Assembly: GCA_963749365.1 (NCBI GenBank)
Contig: CAVVME010000004.1
Span: 62,001-126,000, forward strand
Direction: 5' to 3'
DNA from: WHSW01 sp963749365
GTDB taxonomy: Bacteria > Actinomycetota > Thermoleophilia > Solirubrobacterales > 70-9
Length of the DNA: 64,000 bases
The notes beneath the pieces were generated by a model. It saw only the letters and a program-made list of their open reading frames with translations, did not search any database and had not been told where the DNA came from. How positions within the stretch are numbered: the first letter of the stretch is position 1; each line of letters opens with the position of its first letter. The translations under genes were made by a program, and so were the position numbers. Below are positions 15,387 through 23,412 of the stretch, piece after piece.

Positions 15387-16849
15387 TCGCTCTCGCTCCC
15401 GCTTCCGCTCTCTGGCTGCCCGGCGGTCACCGTGCCCTGGTTGCCCGGCACGTTGCCGATCACCTGCTGGCCGCCGAGGAAGACCTCGTTGCCGGCCTCG
15501 CACTCCCTCGTTTGGCCCGGCGAGGCGGTGTTCGGGTACGGGTTGTAGTGGAGGAAGTTGGCGAAGTCGCCGCCGCCGTTGGCCGGCGCCGAGGCGACCG
15601 CGCCGAGGTTGTTGGGGCCGACCGGCGGCTTGAAGACCGAGAACCGCTGCCACTTGCTGCCCACGCCCCCCTCGGCGGTGGTGCCGGCGAAGTTCTGCGC
15701 GAACAGCGTCCCGTAGTTGCACACGGTCTGTGCCGGGGCGATGAAGCGCAGCGCCGGGCCGGCGATATCGGTCGTCTGGCGGAGGCGGGCGAGACCGTCG
15801 CGAACGACCGCGTTGTCGTTGAAGGCGAGCAGCGACTCCGAGGTCGGGACCAGCTCGCGGTTGAGCTTCGGCGAGTCGCGGAGGACCGGCGTCGCGCTCT
15901 CGAGCGTGTCGGCGATCGGCGGCGCGTAGCGGGCCAGCGCCTCGACCCCCGGCTCGAGCGCGATGAACAGCTCGGCGCTGTGGTCGAGGAAGGGGCGGAT
16001 CCGGGGCAGCGCCCGCTCGGCGACGGCGAAGGTAGGCGGAGTCTCGGAGATCGTCTCCTGGATGAACGGCCGGGCGACCCGTGCCAGGGCGGTGAAGGTC
16101 GTGTCCAGGTTGACGAACAGCTCGGCCTGGACGTCGGCGACCGGGGCGACCTCGGACGCGGCCGCGGCGCTGGCGGTGATGAACTGCTCGAGCCCGGTGT
16201 CGGGATCGGAGAGGTTGGCCATCACCGGCTCGAGGTAGCGCAGCACCCGTGGCAGCCGGCCCAATGCCGCGTTCAGCGCCGGCCCGCGGCCGGCGAGCGC
16301 GTTCCCGAACTCGACCAGGTTCTCCTGGACCGCCCTGGCCGTCGGCTCGTCGAAGGTGCTCAGGACCTCGTCGATCTCGACCGGCTCCTCGAGCCGGCTC
16401 GGGTCATCGGGGTCGGGCGACCCGTAGGAGGAGATCGGGATCGTCGCCCCGGCGGGATATCCCCGCTCGGAGGTGCCCTTGGCGATCTCCAGATACTTGA
16501 GCCCGAGGGCCGAGCGGGCGCGGACGATCATCGTCGAGTCCTCGGGCAGCGGCTCGACGTCAGCGTCGAGCTTCAGGTCGAGCTTCGCGCTCACGGTTCC
16601 GTCGTCGGGGTTCTGCTCGGGCTCGATCGCCTCGATCAGCCCGACCCGGACGCCGCCGATCCGGACCTCGTTGCCCGCCACCAGTGCGTTCGCGTTCGGG
16701 ACCTCGGCCGAGAGCGCGTAGGTGGGCACGAACGGGAGGCCGGTGTTCGCGTTGTAGGCGAGGAAGACGGCGAGGACGACGATCATCACCGTCACCGCGC
16801 CGACCAGGGTCGGGCTCGCCGCGAGGCCGGATGCGAGCCCGCGTCTCAC
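15383..16849 (-). CDS. MCE-family protein, third gene of the mce operon
   Basis: A 488-residue protein with an N-terminal helix (VGAVTVMIVVLAVFLAYNA) and an MCE domain (VRIGGVRVGLIEAIEP, then LGLKYLEIAKG). The helical body is followed by a Gly/Asn-rich tail that ends ESGSGSESE. GTG is the start and overlaps the previous stop as GTGA. The MCE core and the helix-rich body are as in the other five subunits; each is different enough to form a distinct position in a hetero-hexamer. No enzymatic motif was seen. Confidence 0.88.
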   Translation of the reverse strand: MRRGLASGLAASPTLVGAVTVMIVVLAVFLAYNANTGLPFVPTYALSAEVPNANALVAGNEVRIGGVRVGLIEAIEPEQNPDDGTVSAKLDLKLDADVEPLPEDSTMIVRARSALGLKYLEIAKGTSERGYPAGATIPISSYGSPDPDDPSRLEEPVEIDEVLSTFDEPTARAVQENLVEFGNALAGRGPALNAALGRLPRVLRYLEPVMANLSDPDTGLEQFITASAAAASEVAPVADVQAELFVNLDTTFTALARVARPFIQETISETPPTFAVAERALPRIRPFLDHSAELFIALEPGVEALARYAPPIADTLESATPVLRDSPKLNRELVPTSESLLAFNDNAVVRDGLARLRQTTDIAGPALRFIAPAQTVCNYGTLFAQNFAGTTAEGGVGSKWQRFSVFKPPVGPNNLGAVASAPANGGGDFANFLHYNPYPNTASPGQTRECEAGNEVFLGGQQVIGNVPGNQGTVTAGQPESGSGSESE

Positions 16850-18459
16850 TGCCCACCTCCGCCCGAGTGCTTGCCCTTGCCCTGGCCGTCGCCCGGCGGG
16901 GCGCCGATCAGGAAGTCGAGCAGCTCACGCGCGGCTCGCAGCCTGCCCGCTGTGGGACCGGCGGTGCCGGTCTCCGGTGTGATCTCCGGCACAACCGGTG
17001 CCGCCCCGGGCTCGGGCTCTGAGGGCTCGGGCTCCACGGGCTCTGCGTCCTCGGTCTCGGGGGTCACCTCGAGCGTCGGCCCGGCGCCGCCGCTCGGCTG
17101 GTCGGCGTTCGGCCCGTTCGCCTCGGCGGCGTCTCGATCGCGATCCCGCGAGCGCTTGCGCTCGGCGCCCGCCACCGATGAGCTGACCGCGTCGAGGAAG
17201 TTGGAGCTGCAGCTCGCCTCGGGAATGACGTCGTAGTCGACGCAGTTGTTGGTCGGCAACAGCCCGCGGATGAAGTGGCCGTAGCTGTCGAACGGGTTGA
17301 TCGCGCCGGAGGCGTTGAAGACGAGCCTGGTCAGCTCCTCGAAGCCGTCGGTCTTGCGCAGGCTGGCGAGCAGCTTGCGCAGGCTGGTCGCCGCCGGCTT
17401 GCCGGACTTGGCCAGGCCGCGGACCTGGCGGATCACCGGATCGGAGGCGGCGATGTTCGGCCCGCTGCCCTCGGCGGCGGTGCCGAGCGTGGTCAGCGAG
17501 CGGGTGGCGGCGTTCGAGAACGGTCCCAGCGCCAGCGATGCTCGGGTCAGCGACGGCGCGGCGTCGCCGAGGTCGGTGAACACCGGCGTCGAGGCGGTCG
17601 CAAACGCGTCGAGGCTGCCCATCGTCGCCCGCAGCTCGCGGAGGAAGGACGGGAACCGCGCGAACGACTGCTCGAGGTCGGCGCTGCGCTCGGCGGTCGC
17701 CGCCCCGACGACCTCGGACTGGTTGATGAAGCTCGAGATGTGGGTCCGCTCGCGGGCGAGCGCGCCGATGATCGCGTCGGAGTCGCCGGCGAGCTGGGCG
17801 AGGACCTTGCTCTGGCGCCCGAGCACCGCGAGCACCTCGTTCGTCTCGCGCAGGGCCGGGTTGGCGCGCTCGATGATCTCGGCGAGCTCGTCGCCGCGGG
17901 CCGCGAAGCTCGCCCCGAGGTCGTTGAGAATGAGCCGGAAGCGGTCCGGGTAGGGCTCCTCCATGATGTTGTTGACCAGGTCGAGGTCGACCGCCTTGCC
18001 GTTGCGCTCCAGCGGCAGCAGGTACTCGCCCTCGCCGGTCTCGCCGTCGGCCAGCGGCTCGAGCGGCGGCGGCGGCTCGGTGCCGGCTGCCCGCGGCTGG
18101 GTCGGCTCGCACTCGACGAACTTCTCGCCGATCAGCGACTGCGGCCGGATCAGGCAGCTCGCGTCCTCGCGGAAGTCCTGGAACGCTGGGTCGTCGATCC
18201 GCAGGACGACGACGGCCTTGCCCGGGTCGGGGCCGCCGTCCTCGAGCGCGGGCTCGTCGTTGCCGGTCACCGAGACGTCGGAGACGACGCCGACGTTGGC
18301 GCCGGCGACGCGGACCTCCTCGCCCTCGACCAGGAAACCGGCGCTGTCGAAGATCGCCCGCACCTCATAGACGTCCTCGTCACCTCCCGCCGCCGTGCCG
18401 AGCGCGAGGACCGCGACCGCGGCGACGATCACCAGGGCGATTACAGCGATCCGCCTCAT
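16846..18459 (-). CDS. MCE-family protein, second gene of the mce operon
   Basis: A 537-residue protein, the longest of the six. The N-terminal helix (about residues 4-24) is followed by the MCE domain, with VRVAGANVGVVSDVSVTG at about residues 48-65 and a PQSLIGEKFVEC stretch. The helical body is followed by a long low-complexity tail rich in Glu and Pro (PVEPEPSEPEPGAAP) and a final Gly-rich KGKHSGGGGQ. The start is ATG, overlapping the previous gene by four bases. The disordered tail may extend into the periplasm or cell wall. Its role is otherwise inferred from the family. Confidence 0.88.
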   Translation of the reverse strand: MRRIAVIALVIVAAVAVLALGTAAGGDEDVYEVRAIFDSAGFLVEGEEVRVAGANVGVVSDVSVTGNDEPALEDGGPDPGKAVVVLRIDDPAFQDFREDASCLIRPQSLIGEKFVECEPTQPRAAGTEPPPPLEPLADGETGEGEYLLPLERNGKAVDLDLVNNIMEEPYPDRFRLILNDLGASFAARGDELAEIIERANPALRETNEVLAVLGRQSKVLAQLAGDSDAIIGALARERTHISSFINQSEVVGAATAERSADLEQSFARFPSFLRELRATMGSLDAFATASTPVFTDLGDAAPSLTRASLALGPFSNAATRSLTTLGTAAEGSGPNIAASDPVIRQVRGLAKSGKPAATSLRKLLASLRKTDGFEELTRLVFNASGAINPFDSYGHFIRGLLPTNNCVDYDVIPEASCSSNFLDAVSSSVAGAERKRSRDRDRDAAEANGPNADQPSGGAGPTLEVTPETEDAEPVEPEPSEPEPGAAPVVPEITPETGTAGPTAGRLRAARELLDFLIGAPPGDGQGKGKHSGGGGQ

Positions 18460-19841
18460 GGCCCCGGGGGCACGTCGTCGGGGTCACACTCGCCGTCGAG
18501 CACGCCGAGGCCGAGGAACGGATGGTCCGTGGGCGTCGGCCAGCCGGCGTTGGCCTGGGTCGCAGCGCCCGCGCAACGGGTGAACGGGCCGATCCCGAGC
18601 GCCGAGTACTGGTCGAACTGATCGGCGGGGGCAATCGGGGTCAGGGTCCCGCCGGTGTTCGAGAACAGGTTCGCGCCCGCGGGCAGCACGCGGGCGAAGT
18701 GCCCGTTGGCGTCGTAGTAGCCGGTGAGCTGGCCGAGCCGCCCGACGAGGCTGAGCAGGTCGGGCGAGTAGACGCGCAGCAGCTCGATGTTCGGCTGGGC
18801 GGCGTCGAGCGCGGCGATCGAGGGGGTCACCGACCGGCTCGCCTGGCGCTGGGCGGCCGGAGCGTCGCGCAATGAGTCGGTCAGGTCGTTGGCAGGGCCG
18901 GGCTGGGCGATCGCCTGGGTGAGGTTGCGGAAGACCGGGATCGCGGGATCGACGGTTCGCCGCGTCTCGCGCAGGAACGAGGGCAGGTCGGGGGCGACCT
19001 CACCGAGGTCGGCGATCAGCGGGTCGAGGTCGTCGAGCGCGGCGCGCAGGTTGACGAAGGTCGTGTTCGCCTGGCGCATCGCCGGCGGCAGCGCGACCAG
19101 GGCCCGGTCGAACTCCTCGTTTCGGGAGGCGATCGCGCCCAGGGCCTGATTGGCGTTCGAGGTCAGCGAGGCGAGGTCGTCGCGGCGGTCGGCGATCGCG
19201 CCGAGCGCGGTCGAGCCGTCGACCAGGAAGCGGCTCAGCGCCGCCTGGTCGCTGGTCAGCTCGGCGAGCAGGCGCTCGGTCGCCTGCAGGCCGGGGGCGA
19301 AGTACTTGTAGGTCTCGCGTGCGGCCTCGGTGTTGCCGGTGTAGATCGCCGCCTGGCCCTTGATCACGTTCTGGAGCGCCCGCCGGGTCGGCTCGTCGAG
19401 CGCGTTGAAGAGCTGGTCGAGGTCGACCGGGGCGGTGGTCCGATCGGCGGTGATCACCGCCTCGTCGGGGAGCTCGGGATTGCCCTCGTCGCCGGGCGAG
19501 AGCGAGACATAGCGGTTCGCGATCCCCGAGAGCGAGGTCGAGCGGATGACCGCGGTGGTGCCCTCGTGAAGCGGCTCGTCGACCGTGATCGCCACCTCGG
19601 CCTGGGCGTCGTCGGTGAGCGTGATCTCGTCGACCGTGCCCACCGGCTGGCCGCCGACCAGGACCTGGTTGCCGGGCACGAGCTGGCCGCCGGTCTCGAA
19701 CTGGAGGTCGTAGCGGTAGCCGTCGTCGCCCCCGAAGAGCAGCATCGCGACCAGGATCGCGGCGACGATCAGCGCACCGATACCCGCGACGCGCGCGATC
19801 AGCCTCCCCGCTCCTGGGCTATCCGGCTGCTCTCCCTGCAC
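18456..19841 (-). CDS. MCE-family protein, first gene of the mce operon
   Basis: About 461 residues from the GTG at 19841; an in-frame upstream codon at 19934 would add 31 residues translated from a hairpin-rich leader and is less likely. The membrane helix (GIGALIVAAILVAMLLFGG) is followed by the MCE domain (VLVGGQPVGTVDEITL, then SLSGIANRYVSLSPG). The helical body and a C-terminal tail (PFLGLGVLDGEC) complete it. GAGGAG lies about 20 bases upstream of the GTG, too far for a standard site, so the start is uncertain. It heads the operon; no YrbE/MlaE permease precedes it, and rsmI is the upstream neighbour. Confidence 0.85.
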   Translation of the reverse strand: MQGEQPDSPGAGRLIARVAGIGALIVAAILVAMLLFGGDDGYRYDLQFETGGQLVPGNQVLVGGQPVGTVDEITLTDDAQAEVAITVDEPLHEGTTAVIRSTSLSGIANRYVSLSPGDEGNPELPDEAVITADRTTAPVDLDQLFNALDEPTRRALQNVIKGQAAIYTGNTEAARETYKYFAPGLQATERLLAELTSDQAALSRFLVDGSTALGAIADRRDDLASLTSNANQALGAIASRNEEFDRALVALPPAMRQANTTFVNLRAALDDLDPLIADLGEVAPDLPSFLRETRRTVDPAIPVFRNLTQAIAQPGPANDLTDSLRDAPAAQRQASRSVTPSIAALDAAQPNIELLRVYSPDLLSLVGRLGQLTGYYDANGHFARVLPAGANLFSNTGGTLTPIAPADQFDQYSALGIGPFTRCAGAATQANAGWPTPTDHPFLGLGVLDGECDPDDVPPGP

Positions 19842-19900
19842 TCCGGGACGGCGTTCGCCTAGCTCCTCTTTTGCCGACGTGCTCTCACATGCACTCCATC

Positions 19901-19941
19901 GGGGGATGCGAACCCCCTCCCGGCCCAAGAACAACGGGGCC
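19901..19941 (-). other. Two hairpins between rsmI and the mce operon
   Basis: 19901-19917 is a GGGGG/CCCCC stem with a seven-base loop; 19922-19941 is a GGCCC/GGGCC stem with a ten-base loop. They lie downstream of rsmI and upstream of the first mce start, so they could end rsmI transcription or structure the mce leader. No T-run follows. Confidence 0.4.
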
Positions 19942-20039
19942 TGACCCGGGATACGTACCCGCGCGCATCCTAATCGCTACTCCGGGTGACCGGGCACGCG
20001 CGCGATGCCCACAAACGCCGCCCGTGCCCCGCGTTCTCA

Positions 20040-20864
20040 TCACTCGCGCGGCTCGCGCCCGGTGAGGCCCTTGTAGAGGTCGTTCGGGCGAGCGCCGGTG
20101 AGCGCCGCGACGACGCTCGCCGCCGCTCGAGGGCGGGCGCCCGACTGGACCAGCCGGCGCAGCGCGTCGACCGCGAAGGCGAGGTCCGGGGCGGCGCCGG
20201 CGCTCTCCGCCGGGCCGATCACCAGCACGATCTCGCCCTTTGCCTCGTCGCGGAAGCGCCGCGCCAGATCGCCGAGCGTCCCCCGGGCGATCTCCTCGTG
20301 CAGCTTGGTCAGCTCGCGACAGACCGCGGCGCGGCGATCGGGGGCGAGCGCGGCGAGCGCGGTCAGCGAGGCCGGGAGCCGGCGCGGCGACTCGAAGGCG
20401 ACGACCGTCTCGGTCGAGCGCAGCACCCGCTCGAGCTCGCCCGGGCGGCGCGGCAAGAAGCCCTCGAAGCGCCACCGATCGACCGGCAGCCCCGAGGCGA
20501 CCACCGCGGTCGTCACCGCCGAGGGGCCCGGCAGCACCTCGACCTCGAGGTTGCGCTCGATGCAGGCGCGGACGAGCCGGAATCCCGGGTCGGAGATCAC
20601 CGGCGTGCCGGCGTCGGAGATCAGCACCACCTTCTCCCCGCGCTCGATTCGCTGGGCGAGCTGGCGGGCGCGCTCGACCTCGTTGCCCTCGTGGTTCGAG
20701 ACCAGGCGCGGGCGCGGGATCTCGAGTCGCTCGAACAGCCGCCCGGCGCGCCGCGTGTCCTCGCAGGCGACCAGGTCGGCCTCGGCGAGCGCCCGGCCGG
20801 CGCGGGGACTGAGGTCTTCGAGGTTGCCGATCGGGGTCGGGCAGACCGTCAGCCGGCCTGCCAT
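20040..20864 (-). CDS. rsmI: 16S rRNA cytidine-1402 2'-O-methyltransferase
   Basis: A 274-residue SAM-dependent methyltransferase of the tetrapyrrole-methylase fold that modifies the ribose of C1402 in 16S rRNA. It begins with LTVCPTPIGNLEDLSPRAGR, the standard RsmI start, then shows CEDTRRAGRL, LISDAGTPVISDPG (the SAM-binding motif), LPGPSAVTTAVVASGLP and EGFLPRRPGE. EKVVLISDAGTP-type sequence is diagnostic. The ATG overlaps the stop of the ROK kinase gene by one base (TGATG), suggesting translational coupling. The C-terminal 40 residues form a helical extension (GARPNDLYKGLTGREP). Identification is secure. Confidence 0.96.
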   Translation of the reverse strand: MAGRLTVCPTPIGNLEDLSPRAGRALAEADLVACEDTRRAGRLFERLEIPRPRLVSNHEGNEVERARQLAQRIERGEKVVLISDAGTPVISDPGFRLVRACIERNLEVEVLPGPSAVTTAVVASGLPVDRWRFEGFLPRRPGELERVLRSTETVVAFESPRRLPASLTALAALAPDRRAAVCRELTKLHEEIARGTLGDLARRFRDEAKGEIVLVIGPAESAGAAPDLAFAVDALRRLVQSGARPRAAASVVAALTGARPNDLYKGLTGREPRE

Positions 20865-21814
20865 CAGGTCGCGGCGCTTTCCTCGAGCGCCATCTCGGCC
20901 GCGCCAATCATCCCCGCCCCCGGACCGAGGGCGGCGGCGCGCACCGGGGTCTCGTTCATCGGCGGCAGGGCGCGGGCGCGAAGCTGCTCGCGGGCCGGGA
21001 CCAGGAGCAGGTCGCCCGCCGCCGACGCCCCGCCTCCGACCACGATCACATCGGGCTCGAAGACGTTTGCGAGGCTCGAGAGCGCGACCCCGAGCCGGCG
21101 CCCGATCGTCGCCACGACCTCGACCGCGATCCCGTCCCCGCCGATCGCCGCCTCGGTGACGAACCTGCCGTCGATCTCATCGCCCCGGGCCAGCGCCTTG
21201 CCGAGCGCCGACCCGGCGTGTGCCTCGGCGGCGAGCGTGCCGTCGCGGCCGAGAGCGGTGCCCGAGGCGAGCACCTCGACGCAGCCGCGATTCGGGCAGG
21301 TGCCCTGACACGGCGGGCCGGCCTGGTCGATGACGACGTGGCCGAGCTCGGCGGCGGCGCCGGTCGAGCCCCGGTAGAGCTCGCCGCCGAGGATCAGCCC
21401 GCCGCCGATCCCGGTTCCGATCGTGAGCATGATCGCGTTCGTCGTCCCGCGGGCGGCGCCGAAGCGGTGCTCGGCAAGCGCGGCGACATTGGCGTCGTTG
21501 TCGACGAAGATCGGCAGGTCGAGACGCTCGGAGATTAGATCTCGGATCGGCACCCCGGCGAGCGGCAGGTTGACCGATCCGATCGCGATCCCGCGCTCGC
21601 GGTCGACCGTCGAGGGAATCCCGAGCCCGATCGCCTCGGCCTGCGGGCAGGCCGCGACGGCCTCGCGCAGCTCGGCCTCGAGCTCGTCGAGCAACTCGTC
21701 GAGGTCACGGCCGTAGGTGCGCTCAGTCGACCGGTGAAGGACCTCCTGCGCGGAGTCGACCACCCCGATCGCCATCTTGGTCCCGCCGAGATCCGCCCCG
21801 ATCGCGGCCCTCAC
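20864..21814 (-). CDS. ROK-family sugar kinase (probable glucokinase)
   Basis: A 316-residue cytoplasmic kinase. The ATP phosphate-binding motif GADLGGTKMAIGVVD is at residues 6-20. TVDRERGIAIGSVNLPL and VDNDANVAALAEHRFGAA hold the catalytic aspartate region. ELGHVVIDQAG followed by CQGTCPNRGCVEVLASG is the ROK zinc site, a slight variant of the usual CxCGxxGC pattern. GTIGRRLGV-type and VIVVGGGASA motifs close the second domain. ROK kinases phosphorylate glucose or related sugars; actinobacterial members of this length are usually glucokinases, but specificity cannot be read directly. The start is GTG, divergent from the LCP gene. Confidence 0.9.
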   Translation of the reverse strand: MRAAIGADLGGTKMAIGVVDSAQEVLHRSTERTYGRDLDELLDELEAELREAVAACPQAEAIGLGIPSTVDRERGIAIGSVNLPLAGVPIRDLISERLDLPIFVDNDANVAALAEHRFGAARGTTNAIMLTIGTGIGGGLILGGELYRGSTGAAAELGHVVIDQAGPPCQGTCPNRGCVEVLASGTALGRDGTLAAEAHAGSALGKALARGDEIDGRFVTEAAIGGDGIAVEVVATIGRRLGVALSSLANVFEPDVIVVGGGASAAGDLLLVPAREQLRARALPPMNETPVRAAALGPGAGMIGAAEMALEESAAT

Positions 21815-21865
21815 GGGGTCGCCGACAGGCAGGAGTTCGGGCCGGGCATGAGGTATTGATAGCTG

Positions 21866-23068
21866 ATGGCAGAGAGCGAGCGCCCAAAGCCGCCTGAGAA
21901 GCCGGAGTACACCGTCTACAGGTCGCGAAAGCGTCTGCGCGACCGGTTCCGCAAGCCCGAACTGCCGTCATTGGGTGCCGGCAAGAAGGACGACGAGGGC
22001 AAGCCCTCGAAGCCGCCGTCGGCCCCGTCGGCCCCCGGCGAGCGCCCGTGGTGGCGGCGACCGCTGAAGTGGGTCGCGATCGCCGTCCTGGCCTGGCTCG
22101 CGCTCAGCTTCCTCGCCTTCGCGGTCTCGGCCCAGATCCAGAAGTTCAAGCTCGCCGACGGGATCACCGAGAAGCTCAGCGGCAACCCGGCGATGCTGGT
22201 GGTCCCGCAGACGATCCTGGTGCTCGGCACCGACGTGCGATCCGGCGCCTTCGCCGGGCCCGAGGAGGCCGAGACCGAGAAGTGCCTCGACGAGGTGATC
22301 AGCGGGCGGGCGAAGGACGGGAGCTGCCGCAACGCGCCCTACCGATCGGACACGATGATGCTGATCCGCGCCGGGCGCGGCACCTTCCGCAAGCTCTCGA
22401 TCCCGCGCGACACGCTCGCCGAGATCCCCGGTCAGGGGCCGCAGAAGATCAACTCCGCCTACGCCTCGGGCGGCGCGAAGCTGGCGATACGGACGGTCGA
22501 GGGCCTGCTCGGGATCGACGTCGACCAGGTCGCGATCATCGATTTCGACGGCTTTCGCAGCTTCATCGACACGATCGGCGGGATCGACGTCGACCTGCCG
22601 ACGCCCGTCTGCTCCGACGTCTCCGGCGGCGCCTTCAGCCTCGACCTCGAAGCGGGCGAGAACCACCTCGACGGGTTCCAGGCGATCACCCTGGCGCGGA
22701 CGCGCTCGAACACCTGCGGGACGGGCGAGTTCACCGGCACCGACGTCGAGCGTGCCCAGTTCCAGCAGCTGATCCTCGACGGGATCAAGGGCAAGCTGAC
22801 CAGCATCACGGCGCTGCCGATGAACTTCGTCAAGGGGCCGCTGATCGGCTGGAACGCGCCCAAGGCGATGGTCTCGAGCATGGGCGCGCTGACGATGCCC
22901 CAGCTCGTGATCTCGGCGGCGATCGGCGGCGGCGGAACCGACGTGCTCAAGCCATCGGGGACGACGGCGGCCGGCAACCTGGTCGTCTCGCCCGAGGAAT
23001 GCGAGCGGGCGGCGGAGGAGCTGCTGGGCTCGAAGCCGCCGCGGAAACCGAATTGCCCGCAGGAGTAG
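21866..23068 (+). CDS. LytR-CpsA-Psr (LCP) family cell-wall transferase
   Basis: A 400-residue membrane-anchored enzyme that attaches glycopolymers to peptidoglycan using lipid-linked precursors. A Pro/Lys-rich cytoplasmic arm (about 1-65) is followed by one membrane helix (WVAIAVLAWLALSFLAFAV, about 70-88). The extracellular LCP domain shows TILVLGTDVRSG, RSDTMMLIRA, KLSIPRDTLAEIPG, KINSAYASGG, the DFDGFRSFIDTIGGI stretch and TDVERAQFQQ, which carry the Mg-binding aspartate and pyrophosphate-binding arginines of the family. The C-terminal tail has two cysteines (PEECERAA and KPNCPQE). It is divergent from the ROK kinase. The polymer it transfers is unknown. Confidence 0.92.
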   Translation: MAESERPKPPEKPEYTVYRSRKRLRDRFRKPELPSLGAGKKDDEGKPSKPPSAPSAPGERPWWRRPLKWVAIAVLAWLALSFLAFAVSAQIQKFKLADGITEKLSGNPAMLVVPQTILVLGTDVRSGAFAGPEEAETEKCLDEVISGRAKDGSCRNAPYRSDTMMLIRAGRGTFRKLSIPRDTLAEIPGQGPQKINSAYASGGAKLAIRTVEGLLGIDVDQVAIIDFDGFRSFIDTIGGIDVDLPTPVCSDVSGGAFSLDLEAGENHLDGFQAITLARTRSNTCGTGEFTGTDVERAQFQQLILDGIKGKLTSITALPMNFVKGPLIGWNAPKAMVSSMGALTMPQLVISAAIGGGGTDVLKPSGTTAAGNLVVSPEECERAAEELLGSKPPRKPNCPQE

Positions 23069-23095
23069 GGCTCGCCGCTGGCCGCTCGAACCGGC

Positions 23096-23398
23096 TTACT
23101 CCGTCTTTTTCGCGTCCGCCTTCTTCTCCGGCTTCGAGTCGCTCTTCAAATCGCTCTTCGAGTCCGACGTCGAGTCCGACTTCGACTCGCCACCGTCGTT
23201 CGCGGCCTCGGCGGCCGAGCCCTTCTGCTTGTAGTCGGTGGTGTAGAAGCCCGAGCCCTTGAAGTGGACGGCCACCGGGTGAAAGACGCGCTCGACCGGG
23301 GCGCCGCATTGCTCGCAGGCCGAAACCGGGTCGTCCGACATCGACTGCATGATTTCGAAGCTGTGCCCGTTCCGACAGCGGTACTCGTAGATCGGCAT
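23096..23398 (-). CDS. FmdB-family zinc-ribbon protein with charged tail
   Basis: A 100-residue protein. The N terminus MPIYEYRCRNGHSFEIMQSM is the FmdB regulatory zinc-ribbon signature, with CRNGH and later ACEQCGAP as the metal-binding pairs, ending in the conserved KGSGFYTTDYK (about residues 49-59). The remaining 40 residues are low complexity, built from Ser, Lys and Asp repeats (SKSDSTSDSKSDLKSDSK), and likely disordered. FmdB proteins are small metal-binding proteins of mostly unclear function. It is divergent from the large secreted protein gene, which starts 14 bases away. Confidence 0.85.
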   Translation of the reverse strand: MPIYEYRCRNGHSFEIMQSMSDDPVSACEQCGAPVERVFHPVAVHFKGSGFYTTDYKQKGSAAEAANDGGESKSDSTSDSKSDLKSDSKPEKKADAKKTE

Positions 23399-23412
23399 CG
23401 TGGCGCGGGATT

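Noticed and set aside
19895..19945. A tRNA on the minus strand, suggested by a T-arm-like hairpin with loop TTCGCAT
   Set aside because: No 5' acceptor strand complementary to GATGGAG is found at the right distance, and the next hairpin has a ten-base loop instead of an anticodon arm.
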